Origin: Pseudomonas pisciculturae
GTDB lineage: Bacteria > Pseudomonadota > Gammaproteobacteria > Pseudomonadales > Pseudomonadaceae
Assembly: GCF_015461805.1 (NCBI RefSeq)
Contig: NZ_JACVZE010000003.1
Span: 1 to 64,000, forward strand
Length of the DNA: 64,000 bases
Direction: 5' to 3'
The notes beneath the pieces are model-generated. The model worked only from the letters and a program-made list of their open reading frames with translations, was not told the DNA's origin and made no database searches. Shown here in pieces: positions 34,153-41,676 of this stretch (its first letter is position 1; each line of letters begins with the position of its first letter). The translations under genes and the position numbers were made by a program.

Positions 34153-36104
34153 ATCACCAGGTACGCACGGCCCATATGGCAGGTGAGGTTGGCGCCGACT
34201 TCGGCGTTGCCAAGGCTGATGCCGAGGGCCTTGAGCACCGTGTTGACGATAGGGTCGAGCAACGGTGAGAGCAGGCTCTTGATCGCGGTCACCAACGTCG
34301 TGGTAATCGTCGTCAGCAGGCTCGCCACCCCCTGAAGTGCCGAACTCGATACCGTGCCGGTAGGCGGTATATAGGTGACCTGTAGCGCACCCACCGTATT
34401 GGCCAGGCTGCCGACAATATCGGTACTGGACGAGAATGATTTATAGGTGGGTGTCGTGTTCATTTCATTGACTGGCGAATAGACCAGGCTTTGACTGCTG
34501 CCCGCCACTTGCGCATGCCCCACCGTCAACGCCAGCCCCCCTCCCGCGCCAGCCTTACGGGCCCCACAACCGAATATCCCCGCACAGGTCTGGATGCCTA
34601 TATCAATCAAACGGGCCGGATTGACCGTAACCGCTGCGCTAGAAGAAAACGCCGTAGCCGGGTCGATTTGGCCGATGGACACATCGGCGAGCGCCGAACT
34701 GGCCATGACCGTCAGGGATTTGGTTGCGGGGCTGTCGCAGTTGTAACCCGAGACATAGCTGCTTGCACTGGCCACTTCAATATTGATGTTCAGGCTGGAG
34801 AGCAACTGCACATCGGTATGGTCGCAAGGTTTCAACAACAGGCATAACAGTGGGTCCAGCAGCCCCACCAGGTTCAGATGCAGCAGGTTATTCACGACGC
34901 CGGTCACCGGGGTGGTGAGCTGAGAGACCCCGGATATCAGGCCCGAAACCGTCTTGAGCACCGTCAAATCAACGGTCACCAGCGTGCGCACCTGCGCTGT
35001 GCGTACAAAAATCTGATCCACCTTCGGCGTTTTATTAAAGCCTTTGACCGCCTTGGACGGGTCGCCCACCGCCGACAACTGCGGCGGTTCGATAACCTTG
35101 GTCTGGATCGACACATTGCCCACCAACGGCACGCTCAGCGTGGCCGCCGCGCTCACGGCACTCTTGCTGCTCGACAACTGGGCGATGCCTTGCAGCAACT
35201 GAAACAACTGCACATTGGTATTCAACGCCGCCGTCGGCGTACCGGACGCAACGTTCAGCAGGTTCCCCAGGGTCAGCACCTTGGTATTGGGCGCGATGGC
35301 TTTGATCGAGAGCACATCGTTGATGACCGCCGTCGCTACGTTGCCGTTTTTTTGCAGCACTTTGACTGCCGCGTCGATCAATTGGGTGGCGGTGAGCGAT
35401 GTATTCAACAAGGTGTTGTAGTCGCCGGCCTGCAGGTTCAGGGAAACGGCCAATTGGTCGAGGTAACTGAGAAGGTTCACATTGGTGCCCAGCAGGCCAT
35501 TCCAACCGGCCGCCGTGATCGACAGGCTGCCGCCGAGCAGATTGCCAAGGGCGAAATTCAGCAGCGGTGACTTGGTGGAATCCACCGTCGCCAGGCTACT
35601 GCGGATGGTCAACTGCGCCACCGGCGGGCCCAGTGCGGCAACGGCCGTAGCGCTGAGGGTGGTTTGGGCGGCGACCGGCGCGCCGCTGAACAGGTTCCAG
35701 ATACCGTTGGCTACGCCGGTCACGACCTTGCGGCTGGCTATCACGCGTATCGCATCGCTTTTGCTGGCATCGGCGGTAAATACGCGAAGGTTGCTGGCAT
35801 TGGTCGGTATGGTGCCGCAGGCCACCTCCAGGGTGCGGGTGGCGTCACCCGCGATGACGACAAAACCGTTACGCGTAGCGTTCTGCTTGGCGTAGTCATT
35901 GGCGGTGGTACTGGCGCCACACTGCCCTCCACGGTTGGCCGCTTCGAGCGCCGCCGTATCGGCCACGGACTGCAATTTGCGCTTTTCGAGGTACAGGCGA
36001 CCGCTGTCCACCGCCAGCAGCATGAATACCAGGCCCATCGCCAGGGTACCCGCCGCCATCAAGCCAATCGCACCGCGTTGTCTGGAACGAAGTCGGGGAG
36101 ACAT
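34149..36104 (-). CDS. tadG: Flp pilus assembly protein TadG
   Basis: A 651-residue protein. The N-terminal anchor RQRGAIGLMAAGTLAMGLVF, followed by AVDSGRLYLEKRKLQSVADT, is the TadG/Flp-assembly (putative Flp-pilus TadG-like) signature. The remainder is a large Ser/Thr/Val-rich periplasmic region including TTITTTLVTAIKSLLSPLLD near the end. TadG is a minor pilin-like component needed for Flp assembly. The frame is open to 36179, but ATG at 36104 has TAAGGAG at ideal distance. It is convergent with pprA and not in the rcpC-tad operon, unlike the order I remember from P. aeruginosa. Confidence 0.85.
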   Translation of the reverse strand: MSPRLRSRQRGAIGLMAAGTLAMGLVFMLLAVDSGRLYLEKRKLQSVADTAALEAANRGGQCGASTTANDYAKQNATRNGFVVIAGDATRTLEVACGTIPTNASNLRVFTADASKSDAIRVIASRKVVTGVANGIWNLFSGAPVAAQTTLSATAVAALGPPVAQLTIRSSLATVDSTKSPLLNFALGNLLGGSLSITAAGWNGLLGTNVNLLSYLDQLAVSLNLQAGDYNTLLNTSLTATQLIDAAVKVLQKNGNVATAVINDVLSIKAIAPNTKVLTLGNLLNVASGTPTAALNTNVQLFQLLQGIAQLSSSKSAVSAAATLSVPLVGNVSIQTKVIEPPQLSAVGDPSKAVKGFNKTPKVDQIFVRTAQVRTLVTVDLTVLKTVSGLISGVSQLTTPVTGVVNNLLHLNLVGLLDPLLCLLLKPCDHTDVQLLSSLNINIEVASASSYVSGYNCDSPATKSLTVMASSALADVSIGQIDPATAFSSSAAVTVNPARLIDIGIQTCAGIFGCGARKAGAGGGLALTVGHAQVAGSSQSLVYSPVNEMNTTPTYKSFSSSTDIVGSLANTVGALQVTYIPPTGTVSSSALQGVASLLTTITTTLVTAIKSLLSPLLDPIVNTVLKALGISLGNAEVGANLTCHMGRAYLVI

Positions 36105-36187
36105 CGAGCACTCCTTAGCACTTACTCTCCGTGGGTGAATTGGAGTGTAGACAAGGCTTGGCGGGTGTGTGGCTGACATATAACAAA

Positions 36188-36277
36188 TGTGGGAGGGGGC
36201 TTGCCCCCGATGGCGGTGTATCAGTCAAGACATCATTAACTGAACCACCGCTATCGGGGGCAAGCCCCCTCCCACAG
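36188..36277. repeat. REPIN, GGGGGCTTGCCCCCG subtype
   Basis: TGTGGGAGGGGGCTTGCCCC and CTATCGGGGGCAAGCCCCCT ending CCCACA form an inverted pair with spacer near 36225-36245. It lies in the upstream region of tadG, downstream of the DUF4136 gene pair. Confidence 0.92.
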
Positions 36278-36294
36278 GGGATTTGTAGTGTTGT

Positions 36295-36852
36295 TTAGTG
36301 CGGGGGATAGCTGGAGAGGATGCGCGTGATAGTCGTGCGAATGGCATTACTGCGATCCTGCGGGTTCGGCGTGCTGCTCATCATCTGCTCGTCACTGCCG
36401 CGCCACACCAGTTTGCCGTCCTTGCCGTCAAGCAGGTCGATCTGCAGGGTCGCCACTTTGTAGGTGATGTTGCGCGTTTCGTTGTACATCGGCGCGCCCC
36501 AATAGCCATTCCACGGGCCGCCCCAGGCGCCGCCGTAGTTGGTGGTGACTTGTTGCTGGCGATCTTCGACGATCAGGTAGGCCTGTACGTTCAGGTCGGC
36601 CTTGGTACCGGCGGCGGCCGGACGCAGGCCGCGCTGGTCGAGTTGCTCGGCCACGGCCTGGCGGATACGTTGCTCGGTGAGGTCGCTCTTGATACGCGGG
36701 TCATCCGGGCGGTATTGCAGCGCCGGGTCTTTCCAGGCCCAGTTGCGGTAGGCGCCGAAGTCTCGGCTGGCGTCAAAATCGTGGTTGACCTGGCTGGTCT
36801 GGCAGCCGCCCAGCAGCACGATAAAAGCGAGCGTTGCGATACGACGAAACAT
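36295..36852 (-). CDS. DUF4136 lipoprotein
   Basis: A 185-residue lipoprotein (lipobox VLLGGC, Cys17). The mature part has the DUF4136 pattern: [46 protein letters not shown], then VATLQIDLLDGKDGKLVWRG and a C-terminal IRTTITRILSSYPP. The central stretch is Gly/Trp/Tyr-rich (YGGAWGGPWNGYWGAP). Function is unknown; such proteins sit in the envelope. GGAG precedes the start. It is the second of two related genes in tandem, 45 bases apart, probably one operon. Confidence 0.85.
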   Translation of the reverse strand: MFRRIATLAFIVLLGGCQTSQVNHDFDASRDFGAYRNWAWKDPALQYRPDDPRIKSDLTEQRIRQAVAEQLDQRGLRPAAAGTKADLNVQAYLIVEDRQQQVTTNYGGAWGGPWNGYWGAPMYNETRNITYKVATLQIDLLDGKDGKLVWRGSDEQMMSSTPNPQDRSNAIRTTITRILSSYPPH

Positions 36853-36897
36853 GGTTGTTCTCCAAAGAGCGAACGGCGCTTGAGATGAGAATAGCGT

Positions 36898-37500
36898 CTA
36901 ACTGGGCGGGTAAGCAGCCATGGCCTTTTGCACGGCCTGGCGCAACGCATCGGCGCGCTCGCTGAGGCTACCGTTGCTGGCGGTTTCGGCGCTGGTACTC
37001 CACACCGGCTGGCCGCTGCGGGCGTCGAACAGGTTTACTCTTACCACCGCCACCGTCACTTCATAGGTACGCACGATGGGCACCGAGTTGTACATGCCGT
37101 AGCCGTTGCCATAGCGGTTGTAACCGCCGTAACCGTACCCGTAGTCATCCTGCACTTGCTTGAGGCGCTTCTCCTGACGCACGTCGGCGCTCACCAGCAA
37201 GTCGGGCTGACGCTTGTCATGCAAAGGGCGCAGGCCGCGTTGGTCGAGGGCGCCACTGACGGCTTCGGCAATTTGCGCCGAATCAGCCCACGCCGAGCCC
37301 GCCGGAAGCTGACCGTTGCGCCAGGCCCAACTGCGGTAGGCGCCATAATCGCGCACCGGCGCGGGGTAAGCGCTGGCATCAAAGGTAGTGGCCGCTTGGG
37401 GCGGTGCCGGTGGGATGGGCGCCGACGCGGCCACGTAAGGGTTGGGGCTGGAGCAAGCCGCCAAACCGAGAGACAACAGGATCAAACAGAGACGACGCAT
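36898..37500 (-). CDS. DUF4136 lipoprotein, paralogue of the next gene
   Basis: A 200-residue lipoprotein (LLSLGLAAC, Cys16). It shares with its downstream neighbour the [15 protein letters not shown] segment, the [20 protein letters not shown] segment and the final [11 protein letters not shown]. The middle is Tyr/Gly-rich ([19 protein letters not shown]). The two genes therefore arose by duplication. Function is unknown. GGAGG precedes the ATG. It follows cmoM on the same strand with 24 bases between and could be read from the same transcript. Confidence 0.85.
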   Translation of the reverse strand: MRRLCLILLSLGLAACSSPNPYVAASAPIPPAPPQAATTFDASAYPAPVRDYGAYRSWAWRNGQLPAGSAWADSAQIAEAVSGALDQRGLRPLHDKRQPDLLVSADVRQEKRLKQVQDDYGYGYGGYNRYGNGYGMYNSVPIVRTYEVTVAVVRVNLFDARSGQPVWSTSAETASNGSLSERADALRQAVQKAMAAYPPS

Positions 37501-37524
37501 TTCGACCTCCGCAGACTGGGCCGC

Positions 37525-38274
37525 TTAAACCGGACGGCAGATCCAGTGCAAATAACGCCCAAGTCCGGCAAAGCTTGGGTGACGACGGTGAGCGAGTTCC
37601 ATCTCCAACAAGTCCTGTAGATCAGCGCGGGCCTGGAATTCCACCGGCATATAGTCGTGGAACACCCGCACGCCACTTTGGCTTTCGACCTGCCAAAGCC
37701 CTGCGAGTTGCGCCGCCAGTTCACGTGGGTCCAGCGGCTGTTGCGGGGTGAGGCTTTGTTTTTCACCGGCCATGTCGTTCTTGCGCATTTTTCGGAAGTG
37801 GCCTTTGAGCAAATTACGGTAGATCAGCGCATCGCGGTTGTAGAACGCCAGGGACAACCAGCCACCGGGCACCGTAAGTTGATGCAACACCGGCAGGATC
37901 GCGTGGGGCTCGGCCAGCCATTCCAGCACCGCATGGCACAGCACCAGGTCGTAGGGCTCGGTGAGTTGGCCGAGCAGGTCTTGCCAGGGCGCGTGGATAA
38001 AGGTCGCGGTTTGCCCGGCGTCGGCGAAGCGTTGGCGTGCGCCTTCGAGCATCGGCTCGGCGGGCTCGGCCAGCGTGACTTCATGGCCTTGCTGCGCCAG
38101 CCACAGCGACATGTGGCCCAGGCCCGCGCCAATATCCAGCACCCGTAACGGGCGTTTGGGCAGCGCTTCAGTCAGGTCGGCCTGGAGCACCGCCAGGCGA
38201 ATCGCACCTTTGGCGCCGCCGTAGATCTTCTCGGCAAAGCGCGTGGCCAACTGGTCGAAATGACGATCACTCAT
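37525..38274 (-). CDS. cmoM: tRNA 5-carboxymethoxyuridine methyltransferase CmoM
   Basis: A 249-residue class I SAM-dependent methyltransferase. The SAM motif is VLDIGAGLGHMSLWLAQQGH, followed by VTLAEPAEPML and DLVLCHAVLEWL. The N-terminus SDRHFDQLATRFAEKIYGGA and the IYRNLLKGHFRKMRKND segment are characteristic of CmoM (old name SmtA). It methylates cmo5U to mcmo5U at the wobble position of some tRNAs. The ATG at 38274 overlaps the end of the MazG-like gene, so translation is coupled. Confidence 0.9.
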   Translation of the reverse strand: MSDRHFDQLATRFAEKIYGGAKGAIRLAVLQADLTEALPKRPLRVLDIGAGLGHMSLWLAQQGHEVTLAEPAEPMLEGARQRFADAGQTATFIHAPWQDLLGQLTEPYDLVLCHAVLEWLAEPHAILPVLHQLTVPGGWLSLAFYNRDALIYRNLLKGHFRKMRKNDMAGEKQSLTPQQPLDPRELAAQLAGLWQVESQSGVRVFHDYMPVEFQARADLQDLLEMELAHRRHPSFAGLGRYLHWICRPV

Positions 38275-38575
38275 GGGCAAACCGCCGTTCGCTGTCGGCC
38301 AACTTGGCGCGCACCACCTCGTTCATGTCCAGGCCCAACTCACTGCACAGCAACAGCAGGTACAACACGATATCGCCCACTTCCTGCCCGGCATGGGCGA
38401 GTTTATCGGCGGGCAACTGGCGGGACTGGTCTTCGGTGAGCCATTGGAAGATCTCCACCAGCTCGGCCATTTCCACACTGGCGGCCATGGCCAGGTTTTT
38501 CGGGCTGTGGAACTGCTTCCAGTCGTTGTTATCGCGGATGCGATGCAGGCGTTCGGTGAGGTGTTCGAGGTTCAT
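38267..38575 (-). CDS. MazG-like nucleotide pyrophosphohydrolase
   Basis: A 102-residue all-alpha NTP pyrophosphatase. MNLEHLTERLHRIRDNNDWK is followed by the metal-binding acidic motif EMAELVEIFQWL and by the second pair in AGQEVGDIVLYLLLL. It may clean non-standard or excess nucleotides from the pool; the substrate is unknown. The frame continues upstream, but ATG at 38575 has AGGAG in front. Its 3' end overlaps the cmoM start by eight bases. Confidence 0.88.
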   Translation of the reverse strand: MNLEHLTERLHRIRDNNDWKQFHSPKNLAMAASVEMAELVEIFQWLTEDQSRQLPADKLAHAGQEVGDIVLYLLLLCSELGLDMNEVVRAKLADSERRFAHE

Positions 38576-38639
38576 GCGGGGGCTCCTGAAGGTGAGTAGC
38601 TTCGGGGGGATTGGCTTTGAAGGCAAGTGAACCTTTAGG

Positions 38640-38719
38640 CCGCCATCGGGGGCAAGCCCCCTCTCACACTTGATTTGTGAATACCTTCAAATGTGGGAGG
38701 GGGCTTGCCCCGATGGCGA
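38640..38719. repeat. Back-to-back REP pair at the 3' end of pbpC
   Basis: A right-type arm (CCATCGGGGGCAAGCCCC, ending CTCACA at about 38669) comes first, then a left-type arm TGTGGGAGGGGGCTTGCCCC (38692-38711) with CGATGGCG after it. This is the reverse of the arm order in the other doublets here. The second arm ends one base before the pbpC stop codon (38721-38723). Confidence 0.85.
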
Positions 38720-38720
38720 T

Positions 38721-41090
38721 CTAATCAACAACGCTGAACTCCAGCCTGGCCGTCTGCCCCGCTTCATCCAACACACTCAACTGATACCGCCCCAACCGCT
38801 CAAAACTGGCATTGATAAAGTCCTGGTTGGCACTGTCCCCCAACGGCGCACCATTGAGAAACCACCAACGCCGCCCGCTGCCGCCCAAGGCGGAAAGTTT
38901 CAGGCGCAGCGCCTGCTCGCTCGCCGCCGGCAACCGCAGTTGATCACCTTCACGCACGCCGACAATCGACAGCGGTGACGACGCCGCCAGCGCCGGCGGC
39001 GGGCAATCCGGGTCGGCCGCCGGAATGCGCGCTTCACGGCGTTCGACCCTGGGCAGCCACGGTTCCAATGGCGCAGGCCACACGGCAACGTTTTTGGGCT
39101 CGGCGCCGGGGCAGCGGGCGTCCACGCGCAACCCCTTGGCATTGACCCAGATGCTTTCCGTGAGGCCCACGCTCAAGGGCTGATCCAGTGCCTGCAAGGT
39201 CGGCGGCGTGGTGTTGTCCAGCGTCCAGGCAAAACGCTGGCGGCGGCAATTGGGGTCGCTGCGGCTCATCGGCTGGCCCAGTGGCCAACAGATCGCCGCC
39301 ACGCCGACATTCGCCGGCACAGGTTTAACCGGCGCGCTGATACCGCGCTGGCTGTCGCGGTTGGTCAGTACATCATGCACCTGCAACATCAACGGCGCCG
39401 CCGACGCTAGGCCGAACTGGCCCGGCACCGGCGTGCCGTCCGGGCGGCCGATCCATACACCGATCAAATAACGCGGCCCCACGCCAATCGCCCAGGCGTC
39501 ACGAAAGCCGTAGCTGGTGCCGGTTTTCCAGGCCAGTACCGGGCGCTGCACCAGTTCGGCACGCGGGTCGCGATCGGGCCGTGCCTGCCCGCTGAGGATA
39601 CGCCGCACAATCCAGGCCGCGCCCGGCGACAACATCGGCCGCTCCCTGAGCACGTCGTCTGGCTGCAAACGAATCGTCGCGCTCTTGCCATCGCGGGCGA
39701 AGGCGCTGTAGCCGCTCACCAGGTCTTCCAGGCGGCTGCCCGCGCCACCGAGGATCAGCGCCAGATTGGGCTCGGCCAACGCTGGCAACGCCAAGGGCAC
39801 ACCACCAATGCGCATCTGCGCGGCAAAGCGTTTGGGCCCGTAGGCTTCCAGCAACTGCACCGCCGGCAGGTTAAGCGAGCTGGACAGCGCCGTGCTCGCC
39901 GGCACTGCGCCGGTAAACCCCATGGAGAAATTGCCCGGCCGGTAATCGCCGTAACGCCGGGGCACGTCCTGCAACAGCGATTCGGAATGGATCAGGCCCT
40001 CGTCCAGAGCCATGCCGTACAGGAACGGTTTCAAGGTCGAACCCGGCGAACGCAGCGCGCTGATCATGTCCACATGACCAAAGCGCTTGGCATCGTTGAT
40101 ATCCACCGAGCCGAGGTAGGCGCGCACGGCCATGGTTTCTTCCTCTACCACCAGGATCGCGGCCGATGTGTGTTCCGGCAGGCGTGCGCGCCAGCCCAGC
40201 AGCAGGTCTTCGAGGCGGCGTTGCAGGGTGGCATCCAGCGTGGTGCGGATCAGCGGCGGGCTGTCGGCGCGATTCAGGCGGCGCGCCAGCAAGGGTGCCA
40301 GGCTCGGCTCCAGGCGGGGGGCGAGCAGCAGCGGTTCTTCCAGCGCCTCATCGACGGCGGCTTGCGGCCATACCTGGAACTCGCCGAGGCGACGCAGCAC
40401 TTTGTCGCGGGCTTGCTGGGCACGCTGCGGGTGGCGGTCGGGGCGCAGGCGGCTGGGTGCCTGGGGCAACACGGCGAGCAAGGCGGCTTCAGCGTGGGTG
40501 AGCTGGGCTGGGGACTTGCCCAGGTAGGCCCAACTGGCCGCTGCTACGCCCTGCAACGTACCGCCGAAGGGCGCGCGGTTCAGGTAGAGGTTGAGGATCT
40601 CTTCCTTGGACAAGTGCCATTCCAACTGCGCGGTGCGCCACAGCTGGCGCAACTTGCCGTGGAAGGTGCGTGAATGCGGGTCCAGCAGGCGGGCGACCTG
40701 CATCGACAAGGTACTGCCGCCCGACACCACCCGTGCGCCGGTGAGGTTCTGCCAGGTCGCGCGGGCCAGTGCGAGTGGGTTGACGCCGGGGTGCTGATAG
40801 AACCAACGGTCTTCGTAGGTGAGCAGCGCGTCGAGGTAGTACGGTGAGACTTCGTGGGTTTGTACCGGGTAGCGCCATACGCCGTTGGCGTCGGCGAAAC
40901 GCCACAATGGGGTGCCATCCTCGGCCAGGACGACGCGGGCGAGGTCGTCCTGGGGCAAGGGCAAAGGCCAGATGCGGTCGGCGAGCCACAGCAGTGCCAC
41001 CACCAACGCCACTAATCCCAAGACATAGCGCAGTAGGTGTGGGAGCTGGCTTGCCTGCGATAGCGGTGGGTCAGCCAATGGTGATGTCAC
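38721..41090 (-). CDS. pbpC: Penicillin-binding protein 1C
   Basis: A 789-residue bifunctional peptidoglycan synthase. A membrane anchor (about 19-37) precedes the glycosyltransferase domain, with catalytic Glu93 in TYEDRWFYQHPG and GGSTLSMQVARLL. The transpeptidase has SxxK as S351-T-L-K354, SLN in SSSLNLPAVQ, and KTGTS. A C-terminal BiPBP_C domain ends it. In E. coli PbpC is linked to the alpha-2-macroglobulin, whose gene lies upstream on the same strand. The apparent ATG at 41090 and about the first 17 codons are made of REP sequence; the conserved protein begins near residue 19. Alternative starts are TTG at 41021 or GTG at 41012. Both gene ends thus touch REPs. Confidence 0.9.
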   Translation of the reverse strand: MTSPLADPPLSQASQLPHLLRYVLGLVALVVALLWLADRIWPLPLPQDDLARVVLAEDGTPLWRFADANGVWRYPVQTHEVSPYYLDALLTYEDRWFYQHPGVNPLALARATWQNLTGARVVSGGSTLSMQVARLLDPHSRTFHGKLRQLWRTAQLEWHLSKEEILNLYLNRAPFGGTLQGVAAASWAYLGKSPAQLTHAEAALLAVLPQAPSRLRPDRHPQRAQQARDKVLRRLGEFQVWPQAAVDEALEEPLLLAPRLEPSLAPLLARRLNRADSPPLIRTTLDATLQRRLEDLLLGWRARLPEHTSAAILVVEEETMAVRAYLGSVDINDAKRFGHVDMISALRSPGSTLKPFLYGMALDEGLIHSESLLQDVPRRYGDYRPGNFSMGFTGAVPASTALSSSLNLPAVQLLEAYGPKRFAAQMRIGGVPLALPALAEPNLALILGGAGSRLEDLVSGYSAFARDGKSATIRLQPDDVLRERPMLSPGAAWIVRRILSGQARPDRDPRAELVQRPVLAWKTGTSYGFRDAWAIGVGPRYLIGVWIGRPDGTPVPGQFGLASAAPLMLQVHDVLTNRDSQRGISAPVKPVPANVGVAAICWPLGQPMSRSDPNCRRQRFAWTLDNTTPPTLQALDQPLSVGLTESIWVNAKGLRVDARCPGAEPKNVAVWPAPLEPWLPRVERREARIPAADPDCPPPALAASSPLSIVGVREGDQLRLPAASEQALRLKLSALGGSGRRWWFLNGAPLGDSANQDFINASFERLGRYQLSVLDEAGQTARLEFSVVD

Positions 41091-41127
41091 TGACCCACCG
41101 CTTTCGCGAGCAAGCCCGCTCCCACAT
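41038..41127. repeat. REPIN with mismatched arms, overlapping the start of pbpC
   Basis: The left arm TGTGGGAGCTGGCTTGCCTG (41038-41057) belongs to a different subtype from the right arm TTCGCGAGCAAGCCCGCTCC ending CCCACA (41126). The left arm and spacer supply the first codons of the apparent pbpC frame, including its ATG. The rest lies in the 170-base gap before the small membrane-protein gene. Confidence 0.88.
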
Positions 41128-41260
41128 TAGACCGAGTACGGCTGTCATTAATGATTAATCGCAAACTCAAACAGTCAAACCTCTATGCTTGTAGGGAACT
41201 AGCCTGGCGCAATAACAACCAAAGGCACAGATACGCCCACCTTCTCATCAGGACACACAC

Positions 41261-41554
41261 ATGCAGGTAGAAAGCTTTTTCGAATGGTTGGGCCAGGCAC
41301 TCGGTTCCGTTATCCGGTTTATCGTTGATGGGCTCAGCGGGTTGTTTGGCGCCTTGACCAATGCGGGTGGCAATTTTGTCGAAGGGCTCTCCCGGACGCT
41401 GGGCATGGACACGTCGATCATCAGCATCCTGACGTTGATCGTCGGTTTGCTGTTCCTGTATTCGGCGGTGCGCGCGTTTATGCGGGCTTCGATCATCTTC
41501 GGGATTATCTGGTTACTGCTTGGGTTGTGGCTGCTGAGCTGGGTCGTGCACTGA
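41261..41554 (+). CDS. Small membrane protein of unknown function
   Basis: A 97-residue protein. The first 45 residues look amphipathic (FFEWLGQALGSVIRFIVDGL, then FGALTNAGGNFVEGL). Two hydrophobic segments follow: IISILTLIVGLLFLYSAVRA and IIFGIIWLLLGLWLLSWVV. No family is recognised. AGGA lies before the ATG. It is on the opposite strand between the macroglobulin gene and pbpC, with a REPIN on each side, so it breaks up a gene pair that is adjacent in many bacteria. Confidence 0.78.
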   Translation: MQVESFFEWLGQALGSVIRFIVDGLSGLFGALTNAGGNFVEGLSRTLGMDTSIISILTLIVGLLFLYSAVRAFMRASIIFGIIWLLLGLWLLSWVVH

Positions 41555-41559
41555 TTACC

Positions 41560-41648
41560 TGTGGGAGCGGGCTTGCCCGCGATAGCGGTGTATCAGTCAA
41601 AGATGCGTCAACTGACAGATAGCTATCGCAGGCAAGCCAGCTCCCACA
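41560..41648. repeat. REPIN with mismatched arms
   Basis: TGTGGGAGCGGGCTTGCCCG on the left and CTATCGCAGGCAAGCCAGCT ending CCCACA on the right. The arms are of two subtypes, as in the doublet at 41038 but in the other combination. It lies between the convergent small membrane-protein and macroglobulin genes. Confidence 0.9.
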
Positions 41649-41676
41649 GCTTAGAACCGGTTCCCTCAGTCGGATA

